This document shows, piece by piece, positions 21,064 to 32,312 of a stretch of DNA of 64,000 nucleotides. The notes under the pieces were generated by a model that saw nothing but the letters and a program-made list of their open reading frames with translations, made no database searches and was not told the DNA's origin. The stretch comes from Parasponia andersonii (lineage: Eukaryota > Streptophyta > Magnoliopsida > Rosales > Cannabaceae), in contig JXTB01000120.1 of assembly GCA_002914805.1 (NCBI GenBank), forward strand, positions 516,163 through 580,162. Direction: 5' to 3'. The stretch's first letter is position 1. Each line of letters begins with the position of its first letter. Made by a program: the position numbers and the translations under genes.

Positions 21064-23020
21064 AATTAAAAGAGTTTTAATTATTTCCTAATTTAGAATA
21101 TTGCAATTAATCTTTTCTGAATACAATTATAAAAATAAGATTTCTATAATTAAAAGTAATTATCTTTTTTTTAGATCTTAATAAGTTTAAGATAGTATCT
21201 TAATGAGATTAAAATAGGATTAAATTAATTAATTAATTCTTTAATTAATTAGTAATTAGATAATAAATATGATTTATTTTCTAATTATTTAAATTATCCT
21301 AATAAGTCAATAATTTAAAAATATTTGATATTTTTAAATTTAGACAAGAATTAGTTATGAACTTAATTCTTACATTTAGGATAATATGTTTTACTAGAAA
21401 AACATTAATTATTGTATTTAATTAATTTTCGTATTATTATTTAATAATTATTAAATTGATTGAATTTTATTATTTAATAATTATTAATATGATTAATAAT
21501 TAATGAGATTAATTATATTAATTATATTAATTAAAATTATAATAACAGTACAAGGATAATTATTTGTTTTCATGATTTACAAGGAAATTGGTGCTTGTTT
21601 TTAATGAGATTAAAATCTTGTTTAATAAAATATTATAATTATGTGATAATTATGGTAATATTTTGTGCGGTGGTATTTGACATAAAATATTGTTAATTAT
21701 GATATAATCATGGTATTATTTTATGTGATAAAAGGCCTTTAGATAATTATGAGATAATTATGTTTTTACAAAATACATTTGATATGATATTCATATTGAG
21801 TGGGAGGATTTTAAATTTTGATATTTTAATCCAAAATTATTTAAACCTTTCTTCAGTTTTGAAATGATTAATTTTGAGAAAATTAATGAATGCTTATAAA
21901 GTTGTTTATATTCATTATTTGCATTTATAATTATTTGTAAAACTTTTATACAATTTTTTTTTTTATAAATGCACTTGGAATTTAATTTGATTAAATTCTA
22001 TTACTAAGAATCTTTAAAATTATTGGTTGAATAATTTAGCGGTTAAAGTTTCTTAGTCTATTTTTCAAAACTAATGTTTTATACAGGACTTGGTTTAAAT
22101 ACAGTTTTTTCTTTTCAATTATTTATCTTTGGTTGAAAGATTGTTGACTAAATAATTGAATTTTCTTCTGGAAAAGTTTTGCTTGAATGATTTACAATCC
22201 ACAAACCTTCTTACTTGATCGTTACGTCCTGTATGCTTTTATTATCTAATTTTATATACATAAGATGTATAATATTATAGTATTAGCACTTTAGCTTTAG
22301 ACAATAATTGTTTGATCATGGTACCATATTTATTATAATACGTCATAATGTCTTAAATTAGCTCATTCTTTTTAAGTCACATAATTGGATATACATAATT
22401 TATTTTGTGGTTACTAAATAAGTTAGATAACTAGGTAAAATCAGGATCCTTAAATTTTAAAAGATTGAGTGGGAGTAGGTATGAGATATCCATATTATCT
22501 ATCATTGGTTCAATGGTTCTAAAGATGTGCCTCACCTCAGAATCTTGCTGAGCTCCCGTAGGAAGGTTTTCATCTGGGTATTACTGGTATTGAGTCTCTT
22601 ACGATAAATTTACGAGTAGACTTAACGTACTGATCTCCCGTAGGAGACTATATTGTTTAAGAAAGCTTGTAAATTAAAATGATAGTTACACACTCAACAT
22701 AGGATACTATTAACCTTCCGTAGGAGCTATGTTAGTAATTCTATAGACCGATAAACAGGGTAATTAGCAAACTAGAATATGAGATATTTATCTTTTTGTC
22801 TAAAATGAATTGTTCACATTTAACTTGTAGATTCACATGATTACCCGTAAGTAACTTATAATCTTTGGTAGGTTAAAATACCTTGAATATTTGTGACAAT
22901 ATTAGGGATTTTTATACAAGCATTTTATCTTGATAGATTTAATATTAAGTATTCTAATTTTTTTTATATTCAAATAAACTAGCAAACTTAGTTGAGTTCT
23001 AGGAGGATTATAATTTGCAT
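21064..23020 (+). other. Non-coding interior of Copia-2 left of Gypsy-1
   Basis: Very AT-rich up to about 22440, then moderately complex with three spaced CTCCCGTAGGAG-like words. No frame resembling gag is seen. The segment resumes at 31249 on the other side of Gypsy-1 after the TGCAT duplication. Confidence 0.6.
22552..22728 (+). repeat. Three spaced CTCC-CGTA-GGAG words
   Basis: CTCCCGTAGGAA at 22554, CTCCCGTAGGAG at 22635 and CTTCCGTAGGAG at 22715, spaced about 80 bases. Each is a short inverted repeat (CTCC/GGAG) around CGTA, preserved while the intervening sequence differs. Confidence 0.7.
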
Positions 23021-24125
23021 TGTAAAAACCCGGATTTTAGGAAGGTAATTTGGACATTTTACCAATTCTCCGGATATAATATTGTGGGGATTAATTTGTA
23101 AAAGTTTTGTGCAGAGGGACTAAATTATAAATTTTGGAGGATTGGATTGATAGAGATTTGAAATGTTGGGACTGATGTGCAATTTTTGAAAAATTACACA
23201 GCCGATTCAAAACAGACCACGTGGCATGTTCACTCATTTCTCTTCTCTTTCTTCTTCCCCGATTTCTCTCTCTTCTCTCCCAGCTCTCTCGGCCGCACCA
23301 CCGCAGGACGTTGCCGAGCCACCGCCAGCCACCATCTACCCGCGCCACCCACTGGCGAAGGATCGACGTGCCGCGCCGAAGCTCCGCCGCCACTCGCCAG
23401 CCGCCGCACTAAGGCTGTTAGGCATACTTAGCGCCATCATCCTGGGTTTCCGTAGATGAGAGGATGTGAACTCATGGGTATGGGTTGATTTGTGTCATGT
23501 GCATATGGATTGAATGGTTTTGATTACACTGCTTTTTATATATATATGGATTTCTAGTTTGGATTATATATATATGTATATTTTGGACTAAACTAACCAT
23601 GCAAGAATTCCCCATCACTAAAACGTTTTTGATCGAGGTAATTGTTTTTTCTACTGGGCATTTTATGCTCACCCCCTACCTTCCTCCTCAGGTGGTGTTC
23701 AGTGCGATCTTGGTGATCAAAAGGAATAAGAGGTCATCTGGACTGCAGTTCGTCTCTTGGTAATGCTAGGAGTTTGTTGTCATAGTCTTTGGACTATTTG
23801 GGTTTTGTATTAGCATTGAACCAAGATTACTGCTTTCCATTTTGTCTACGAACTTATCTATACCATTCTGGTATATGACTTTTTGGTGGATGATGATGAT
23901 GCTTGGTTTTATATTTGATTTTTCATTTTAAATAATTATTCAGTCTATGTTTAATGGTGTATACGAACTGTGGGAGTAGTTCACATGATGGAATTCCGAT
24001 TATTTTAATTAAATTGACCATTTTTATAAAAACTAGAACTTTTGATATTTTTCAAATAAATCAAGGAATTTCCCACCTTTGTGAAATTCCCCTTCTGCCA
24101 CTAGCCCGGGTTTTGGGTCATGACA
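23021..24125 (+). repeat. Gypsy-1 5' LTR, internally deleted
   Basis: 1105 bases against 2170 in the 3' LTR. The counterparts of 29444-30503 and 30510-30520 are missing; the six bases CTAAGG between these two deletions are retained at about 23409-23414. Confidence 0.9.
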
Positions 24126-24133
24126 GAAATTTT

Positions 24134-24145
24134 TGGTATTAGAGC
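24134..24145 (+). other. Gypsy-1 primer-binding site
   Basis: TGGTATTAGAGC, one C-to-T change from the initiator-Met consensus, 8 bases after the LTR. Confidence 0.8.
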
Positions 24146-24260
24146 TTTAAGTTTAACAGCTCGGACGTATCACCATTAAACTAGATTGAAGTTGATTTTT
24201 ATGACAAGCATTCATCATTATTACATTAACAGTTTGGCATATTATTTTAGACTTGTAAGG

Positions 24261-25480
24261 ATGCCTCCTAGAAGAGTTCCGAGGCACCAGCCAGGTGCCG
24301 AACCTCCTCGTCCAGATTTCACTCATCTGATTGAGGCAATGCAGCAGGTATTCGTCCAGATGAGCAATCTAGACTATCAGCCTCCAGCTCCGAGGGAAAG
24401 TCAGTTGGATCAGGCTGATCATCTCTAACGGTTCATGCGTCTCCAGCCAGGGCAATTTGATGGTAGACTAGAAGCTCTCACGGCAATTGCTTGGTTGCGT
24501 GAGATGGAGAGGCACTTTTGAGTCCTTGGTACTCCGGTTGAGTTTTGGGCTGTGTTTGCTGTTACCTGTTTGACGGGGAGTGCCATTCATTGGTGGGAGA
24601 TAGTGGAACGGATGCAAGATGTAGTGGGTCTGACTTGGGTAGACTTTGAACGGATTTTCAAGGCCTAGTATGCCAATGAGGATCAATAGGATGAAGATGT
24701 GAACCAATTTGAGACGTTGACCCAAGGTAAAGAACGGTGAATAAGTACCTGATAGAGTTCACTGAGTTGACAAGTGTTGCTCTTGGACTAGGTACGAGTA
24801 AGAAGTACATAGTTGCCAAGTTTAGGAGTCGTCTGAATCGGAACATTTTCAACATGATTGGTACCCAGACTTTCCATACTCTTCCTGAGATTATAGTGGC
24901 TGCCCAGCGGGCAGAGGCCATCGAAGAAAGTTTGGATTCCAGGAGGAACCAGCAGAGAGGTAATGACAGGAAAGCCACCAGAAGGAACCAGGGGCAGCGG
25001 TCAGCCCAGGGTACTCCGAGCAGTGGAAGCTCGAACAACAGTGGTTATTCTAGAGGTGGCAGAGGCAGTCCTTATAGAGAATGTTTTGTTTGTGGCCAGT
25101 CGGGTCATCGGAAAAAAGAGTGTCCCAACCGTCTGCAGAAATCTCCTCTTTCTCAAGGAGGACCGCAGAGGAGCCAGTCAGGCTCTACTTTTTATCAGAA
25201 CACTCAAGCAAGGCCACAACAGTCACAGGGTGCTTCGCAGGCTTTTACTTCCCCTCAGCCTTATCAGCATCAGTACCCCCCTCAGGGTTTTACTCAGAAC
25301 TTTCAGACTTCTCAGGCTTCAGGGAGTCAGGGTAGGCGTGGTTCTGGCAGTAGTGGTCCAGGATCCAGTAGTAGCCGTCTTGGTCAGGGGAGAGGTAACA
25401 AGGGGAAAGGGAAGGTGACTGGCCAAGCCTTTACTTTTACTGGGGCAGACGACACTCAGGATCGCACCGGTCGAGGTGTT
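24261..25480 (+). pseudogene. Gypsy-1 gag, decayed
   Basis: Opens MPPRRVPRHQPGAEPPRPDF, typical of Tekay gag, then a retrotransposon-gag region (FDGRLEALTAIAWLREMER, CLTGSAIHWWE). Stops at about 24426, 24519 and 24667, and a frame change near 24730, separate it from the second half (24737 on). That half runs through EFTELTSVALG to a CCHC zinc knuckle, CFVCGQSGHRKKEC (25082-25123), and a Gln/Ser/Gly-rich tail. The knuckle, which would bind RNA, is intact in sequence. Confidence 0.85.
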
Positions 25481-28400
25481 ATTAACGGTATGATCCTTCT
25501 TTCACACTATTGGGCACATGTTTTGTTTGAACTGGTGCATCCCATTCATTCATATCCTTATTGTTTACTCAATTGTTGGGGTTGGAATTTTCTGATTTGG
25601 ATTATGTATTGACGTTGAGTACACCTTTGGGAGGAGTAGTCGATGTGTCTAGTGTGTGTAAGTCTTGTCGGATTGTGATTGGTGATAGGAAGCTTCTTGC
25701 GGATTTGATTGTGTTGCCGATGGGACAGTACAACGTAATACTCGGTATGGATTGATTGTCAAAATATCGAGCCATTGTAGACTGTCATAAGAAGCGGGTG
25801 ACTCTTTTCCCTAGTGATGGACGTCTTATTGTCTATCAGGCTGGGATGAGTCCGTTGAAGCCTAGTCCTGTTCTGAAAGCGTGCTTGGGTGGAAAAAAGA
25901 AACTTGAGTGTTACGAGAACTTGTTTGCTTTTGATGGCAAGGTAAGGATAGACGATCAAGACCTATGGATTTCAGTGGTGTGTGAGTTTTCGGAGGTGTT
26001 TCCTGAAGAATTACCGGGGTTACCAACAGATAGAGAGATCGAGTTCTGTATTGAACTAGTTCCTGGAGCTCAGCCAATTTCTACTCCAGCCTATCGCATG
26101 GTGCCTGCTGAGATAGAAGAATTAACACAACAGTTGGACGATTTGCTTTCCAAGAGCTTTATTCGCAGTAGCACTTCTCCTTGGGGTGCTCCTGTTTTGT
26201 TTGCGAAGAAAGTTGATGGTTTGTTAAGACTCTGTGTGGATTACAGGAAGTTGAACCAGTTGATAGTGAAGAACAAGTATCCTTTGCCAAGGAAAGATAA
26301 GTTGTTTGATCAACTCGGTGGTTCAAGATTCTTCTCCTAGATTGATTTGAGATCTGGTTATCATCAGCTGAAGATAAGGGAAGATGATATACCTAAGACA
26401 GCATTAAAACTTGATATGGTCATTTTGAGTTTCTGGTGATGCCGTTTGGTTTGACGAATGCTCCCGCAGCTTTTATGGATCTCATGAATCAGATGTTTAA
26501 GCCGTTTTTGTATCGTTTATGGTTGTGTTCATCGATGACATTCTGGTGTATTCCAAGACTCGAGAAGAGCATGCCAAACATCTGGGGATAGTACTTAAGA
26601 CCCTGAGAGATCATCAGTTGTACGCTGAGAAATCAAAGTGTGACTTTTGGATGTCAGAAGTGAAGTTCTTGGGCCATGTGATTTCTCACGGAGGTATTTC
26701 AGTCGATCCCACTAAGATCGAAGCTATTCTGGAGTAGAAAAGACCGAGAAATATGACGGAGGTATATAGTTTCCTTGGATTGGCAGGCTATCATCGTCGT
26801 TTTTTGCAAGATTTCTCGAGAATTGCTTTGCCTTTGACGAAGTTGACCAGGAAAGACGTCAAGTTTGTTTGGGATCACGAAAGTGAAGAAGCTTTTGTCA
26901 GGTTGAAGTAGAGTTTAACCACCACACCAGTTCTTACTATTCCTGACAGTAACGAGCCTTATATGGTATATACCGATGCTTCGAAGACGAGTTTGGGATA
27001 TGTCTTGATGCAGAATGGTCGAGTTGTGGTTATGCTTCTCGTCAGTTGAAGCCACATGAGGGGAACTATCCCACCCATGATCTGGAGCTTGTAGTAGTGA
27101 TCTTTGCTTTGAAGATTTGGCGATGTTACTTGTATGATATGAGGCTCGATATATTCTCTGATCATAAGAGTTTGAATTATCTCTTTACCCAGAAGGATTT
27201 GAACTTGGGACAGCGAAGATGGGTTGAGTATATGGAGGATTATGACTTCGACCTACAGTATCATCATGGAAAGGCCAATGTTGTAGCTGATGCACTGAGT
27301 AGGAAGTCTCATGGTGCACTAGCTGCACTAGTGTTTGAAGACTGGAAGAACTCAGTTGCGATTGGTGATTACAACTTGCAGTACTTCGAGAATAAAGGTG
27401 TTGCTTGCCTGAGCAACATTCTGATTTCACCATCTCTTCTCCAGACTGTCCAGCAGAGTCAGTGGCAAGACAAGGAGTTGAGGACAACCTGGAACCGACT
27501 TCAAAATGATGAACAGTTAAATGGTTGGAGCACTAACAGAGAAGGGCTTTTGCTTTTCAATGGGAAGTTGGCTGTAGCTCATGACCCTAATTTTCGAGAA
27601 ACCATTCTAACTGAGGCTCACAAATCAAGGTTTGTAGTACATCCGAGTAGTACTAAGATGTACCGAGACTTGAAGCGACAATATTGGTGGAAAGGTATGA
27701 AGAGGGATGTGGCTACTTTTGTGGCTAAGTGTTTGACTTGTCAGCAAGTCAAGGCTGAACACTAGAGGCTAGCTGGGTTTCTAAGATGTACCGGGACTTG
27801 AAGCGACAATATTGGTGGAAAGGTATGAAGAAGGATGTGGCTACTTTTGTGGCTAAGTGTTTGACTTGTCAGCAAGTCAAGGCTGAACACCAGATGCTAG
27901 CTGGGTTACTTCAGCCGTTACCTATTCTAGAGTGGAAGTGGGACAAGATCACAATGGACTTTGTGACCAGTTTGCCGAAGACCTTGAGGAAGAACGATGC
28001 AGTTTTGGTGATAGTCGATCGGTTGACAAAGAGTGATCACTTTATACCGATCCGAATGGACTACTCTCTTACTAAGCTCAGTAGACTATATGTGGAGAAC
28101 ATCATATGCTTGCATGGTGTGCCTTTAAGCATAGTTTCTGATAAAGATCCAAGATTTACTTCTAAGTTTTGGAGAGCCTTGTAGAAAACGTTTGGTACGC
28201 AGTTGGATATCAGTATAGCTCACAATCCTGAGTCAGATGGTCAGTCTGAAAGGACTATTCAGATTCTTGAGGACATGCTATGTTGTTGCATACTGGACTT
28301 TGGTGGGAACTGGGATGACCATCTTCCTTTAGTGGAATTTGCTTACAATAATAGTTACCAAACCAGTATGGGTATGGCTCTATATGAAATGTTATATGGG

Positions 28401-29015
28401 AGGCCGTGTAGATCGCCTTTATGTTGGGCAGAACCAGAAGAGCATGTTACTCTCGGACCTGAACTGATTAAGAAGACTACTAGGAAGATAAAGGATATCA
28501 AAGAGAGACTCAAGGAGATTCAGAGTCACCAGAAAAGTTATGCTGACCCTAAGAGGCGTGAGATAGAGTTCGATACTGGTGATTCCGTGTTCTTGAAAGT
28601 GACTCCAAGACATGGTGTTACAAGATTTGGAGTTAGGGGTAAGCTTGCTTCAAGGTATATTGGTCCCTTTGAGATCACTGAGAGGATTGGACCAGTGGCA
28701 TATTGCTTGAATCTACCTGCACAGTTGGGCCACGTGCATAATGTATTTCACGTGTCGATGTTGAAGAAGTACACACCGGACGCATCTCATGTTATCCAGT
28801 TCGTTCATGTACCGATCCAAGAAGATGTGTCCTATGGAGAGCAGCATGTTCGCTTGTTGGCTAGAGAATTGAAGGTGCTTCACAACAGAGAGATACCACT
28901 TCTCAAGGTGCTTTGGGAACATCACAAGGAAGACAAGGCTACTTGGGAACTCGAGACAAAGATGTACAAGAAGTACCCTCATTTGTTTAACTTTTATTTA
29001 GAAGTTGTATTGTGA
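25481..29015 (+). pseudogene. Gypsy-1 pol (protease, RT, RNase H, integrase, chromodomain-like end), decayed
   Basis: Protease: one base is missing near 25531, exactly at the active-site Asp position before TGASHSF. RT: fingers with [12 protein letters not shown] and [12 protein letters not shown] (about 26190-26260), then a stop at 26338 and a frameshift near 26408; palm FIDDILVYS with FIDD at 26528-26539. RNase H: YTDASK (about 26970), DHKSLNYLF and ADALSRK (up to about 27305). Integrase: Cys pair [11 protein letters not shown] occurs twice because of a 128-base tandem duplication. The core has D at 27957 (MDF), D at 28140 (SDKDPRF) and E at 28248 (SERTIQ). From 27786 to 29015 the frame has just one stop (28182-28184). 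Confidence 0.9.
27653..27908 (+). repeat. 128-base tandem duplication in Gypsy-1 integrase
   Basis: CTAAGATGTACCG begins at 27653 and again at 27781; the two copies differ at a few positions. The length is not a multiple of three, so it shifts the frame as well as doubling the zinc-binding Cys pair. Unit boundaries lie at a CTAAG word. Confidence 0.92.
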
Positions 29016-29060
29016 TGGAAACCTTGACTTGTATTTTGAATTTCGGGACGAAATTCTTTT

Positions 29061-29073
29061 ATGGAGGGGAGAA
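29061..29073 (+). other. Gypsy-1 polypurine tract
   Basis: ATGGAGGGGAGAA directly before the 3' LTR. Confidence 0.8.
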
Positions 29074-31243
29074 TGTAAAAACCCGGATTTTGGGAGGGTA
29101 ATTTGGACATTTTACCGATTCTCCGGATATAATATTGTAGGGATTAATTTGCAAAAGTTTTGTGCAGAGGGACTAAATTGCAAATTTTGGGGGACTAGAT
29201 TAATAGAGATTTGAAATTTTGGGACTTATTTGTAATTTTTCAAAAATTTGACAGCCTATTCAAAATAGGCCATGTGGCCTGTTCACTTATCTCTCTTCTC
29301 TCTCTTCTTCCCCAATTTCTCTCTCTCTCGGCCGCACCACTGCAAGACGTCGCCGAGCCGCCGCCAGCCACCGTCTGCCCGTGCCACCGACCGGCGAAGG
29401 ATTGCTGTGCCACGCTGAAGCTCCGCCGCTGCTCGCCAGCCGCCGATGTCTGCATCGCCGGAAATCTCCATAGAGGCCGAATCAGTTTTTTCGTCACCGG
29501 CGACGATTCCGGCCACCATTCGACCTCCAACTAGTCCTGTTGGATTCGTCTCGTCTCAAGAATCATCAAGGTATATATATCTCAACCCCATTTTGTCCAG
29601 ATTGAAAGTTGCCTTTCTGGGCATTTCGAGTTTATGGTTGTTGTTTTTGATCTGGCCATTGGATTGTGTTTTTGAGTTCATTTTTGGAATGTACTCAGAA
29701 AATAGAGAAGTTTGATATATATATTGTGTGGTTTGGTGATTGGCACAAAAATCAAGATCAGACGGTCGAGATTTTATCTAGTTTTACGTGCCATCGGCCC
29801 AGTGTGGGCCCGGACTTAAATTGGACAAGTTATATGTCTAACCTAGCTATTTTGGGTGCTAGGAATTCAGTGAAGAGGTCCGTTTGTGGAATTGAAGCTC
29901 TAGTGAGAAGTTGGTTTTTCGCAAGAGGATGATCGAGGGATTGGAATTGGTTCCCGACCCTCCGGGTGACGTCAACGACACCTTGAGGATTCGATAACGT
30001 GATATTGCTATTCGAGCGAGGTAGGGACTCAATTACCTCTGTTTTATATCGTTTTCGTATAAAAATTACTTTCTGCAACATATAAGAATAAACGTGATTT
30101 TTAGACTATTTAAATGTCTGTGATGGGAATTGGTTGTATGAGATATATACTGTATTGCTCTAGGAATTTTCTGAGTGCAGGTTATTTTGGGTATATTAAA
30201 AATAGAGTCATTATGCTGCTCATTTTTCTATAAAATCCTAGTATGTTGATTTTACCGAAAAACCAGAGCACGATCATTTTCACACTTCAGTTCTGTATTG
30301 CACGTGTCATAGGATCATACATGAGCACCATATTAGCATCGTGGGTCTACAGTGTGGCGCTGTATGACCCACCATCGGTGAAAGTCCGTAACTTGCGTGG
30401 GGTTTTGTTACTTCTGATTACCTCCCCATTTGGCAGGTGTAGGCAATTCGGTTGCCCCTCCAAGTTTGGTAGGCGACACACGGATGTCCCCTCTGGGTAT
30501 GGGCTAAGGTATCAGGCAGACTGTTAGGCATACTTAGTGCCATCATCCTGGGTTTCTATAGATGAGAGAACGTGAGCTCATGGGTATAGGTTGATTTGTG
30601 TCATGTGCATATGGATTGAATGGTTTTGATTATACTGCTTTTTATATATATATGGATTTTTGGTTTGGATTATATATATATATAGATATATATATATATG
30701 TTTTGGACTAAACTAACCATGCAGGAATTCCTCATCACTAAAACGTTTCGATCGAGGTAATTGTTTTTCCTACTGAATATTTTATGCTCACCCCCTACCT
30801 TCCTCCTCAGGTGGTGTTCAATGTGATCTTGGTGATCAAGAGGAATAAGAGGTCATCTAGACTGCAGTTCGTCTCTTGGTAATGCTAGGAGTTTATTGTC
30901 GTAGTCTTTGGAATATTTGGGTTTTTTATTAGCATTGAACCAAGATTACTGCTTTCCATTTGGTCTGCAAACTTATATATGCCATTCTGGTATTTGACTT
31001 TTTGGTGGATGATGATGATGCTTGGTTTTATATTTGATTTTGCGTTTTTAAATAATTATTCAGTCTATGTTTAATGGTGTATATGAACTGTGGGAGTGGT
31101 TCACGGGATGGAATTCCGATTATTTTAATTAAATAGACCGTTTTTATAAAAATATAACTTTTGATATTTTTCAAATAAATAAGGAATTTCCCACCTTTGT
31201 TAAATTCCCTTTCTACCACTAACCCAGGTTTTGGGTCGTGACA
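29074..31243 (+). repeat. Gypsy-1 3' LTR
   Basis: Full-size 2.17 kb LTR of this family. Its first 450 bases contain a GC-rich block (about 29325-29530) that gives open frames by composition, and it has an AT run at about 30668-30700. It matches the minus-strand LTR at 61805-64000 throughout. Confidence 0.93.
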
Positions 31244-31248
31244 TGCAT

Positions 31249-31595
31249 ACTTATCCATAGTTTATTCTTAGTTTCCAAATGACCAATAAGGGCATAACAC
31301 GTAATCTTCTTGTTTGATTATATGTCATAACATTTATGTTTTCTTATTTTACTCTAAATGTACGCCAATATTTTGTACGAATTGTCTACTGATTTTAAAT
31401 CAGTCATTTTGATTGATAAATCACAAGAGTTGGTGGTTTTGTCAAAGTTCATTCCTGATAATTAATATCCTTGTTGAGGTATTTATTATCTTACTAAAGA
31501 TAATGAACACCCTTATTGAGGCGTTTATTATCTTACTGCAAAATTAATTCGAAACAAAGATGTTTGTATTCGATTATATTTCCCTATATGTTTAA
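31249..31595 (+). other. Copia-2 interior right of Gypsy-1, with a 42-base repeat
   Basis: A word TTGTTGAGGTATTTATTATC at 31471 recurs as TTATTGAGGCGTTTATTATC at 31513, offset 42. Otherwise AT-rich and non-coding. Confidence 0.6.
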
Positions 31596-32312
31596 TTGAG
31601 AATTATACTTACAGAATTTAATTGTGAATTGAATTCATTAAATTCAATTATGAATTGGATTTATTTTATGACTTTTTGTCTAATTGGGAATCTTATTATT
31701 TTGCAGCTTGAGGAAATATTATTTCATAGGATGGACAAGGTTTCTAGAAAGAGGAAAGAGACAAAGGTATATAGTACAATGAGTAAAATAAGGACATTTA
31801 TGGAGACATCTCAGCATTCAAAGAGTTTGAACAATAGTCAACATGAGGATACCTCAACTGAAAAGAGGTCAGGAGCTTCTTCAATAGTTAGGTTGTTTGG
31901 GAGGCCAAGCAAATCACTCTCTGCTGAGAATAGAAGAGATCTCTGGCTAGTGGACTCAGGATCTAGTACAAATATCTGCAGAGACAAGAAATGGTTCATT
32001 GAACCAAATCAATTAAATAATGCTGGTCGTGATGTGAAATTGATAGACAATCGAAGAGTTCGAATAAAGGGCATAGGTGATGCTTACCTCAAGATCAATG
32101 AAAGCTCTATGATCTTGAAAGATTATTATTACGTACCGGAATTTAGTTTAAATGCTCTTTCAATATCGAAGATGTTTAAAGAAGGCTATTGCTTCGAGTT
32201 TGACAAGAAGGTGAAAGTCTTCTATAATAATCTATTGTACTGTATGGGAGAAATGCAGAATGGACATTATGTCCTAACCCCAAAGCCACAAAATAACCAT
32301 CTTCAATCATGA
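31596..32312 (+). CDS. Copia-2 ORF 1: Copia-type protease region
   Basis: An open frame of 238 codons without a stop. Its first 38 residues are probably translated leader; MDKVSRKRKE at about 31731 is another likely start. A Lys/Ser-rich segment is followed by LWLVDSGSSTNIC (Asp codon at 31953), a pepsin-like retrotransposon protease motif, and then DYYYVPEFSLNALSISK and YVLTPK, which lead into the GAG-pre-integrase region as in Copia polyproteins. Nothing resembling a capsid domain or zinc knuckle precedes the protease. It overlaps ORF 2 by 4 bases in a different frame, so either a frameshift has split one polyprotein or translation re-initiates. Confidence 0.7.
   Translation: MRIILTEFNCELNSLNSIMNWIYFMTFCLIGNLIILQLEEILFHRMDKVSRKRKETKVYSTMSKIRTFMETSQHSKSLNNSQHEDTSTEKRSGASSIVRLFGRPSKSLSAENRRDLWLVDSGSSTNICRDKKWFIEPNQLNNAGRDVKLIDNRRVRIKGIGDAYLKINESSMILKDYYYVPEFSLNALSISKMFKEGYCFEFDKKVKVFYNNLLYCMGEMQNGHYVLTPKPQNNHLQS

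Larger units (their letters stand above)
23021..31243 (+). mobile_element. Gypsy-1: Ty3/Gypsy retrotransposon (probably Tekay/Del) inside Copia-2
   Basis: LTRs start TGTAAAAACCCGG and end GGGTCRTGACA. A perfect TGCAT duplication lies at 23016-23020 and 31244-31248. The interior has a primer-binding site, gag with zinc knuckle, protease, RT, RNase H and integrase in Gypsy order; the C-terminal segment ending in NREIPLLKVLWEHH and ATWELE is typical of chromodomain Gypsy elements of the Tekay/Del lineage. Stops, frameshifts and a tandem duplication make it inactive. The 5' LTR has lost about 1.07 kb that the 3' LTR keeps. Confidence 0.94.

Noticed and set aside
20368..21091. Long frames running across the first N gap
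   Set aside because: Their length consists almost entirely of unknown residues.
23091..23459. Ala/Arg/Pro-rich frames in the Gypsy-1 5' LTR (and 29211-29534 in the 3' LTR, 63491-63893 in the minus LTR)
   Set aside because: They track the GC-rich block of the LTR, occur on both strands, and are not conserved as protein between the LTR copies.
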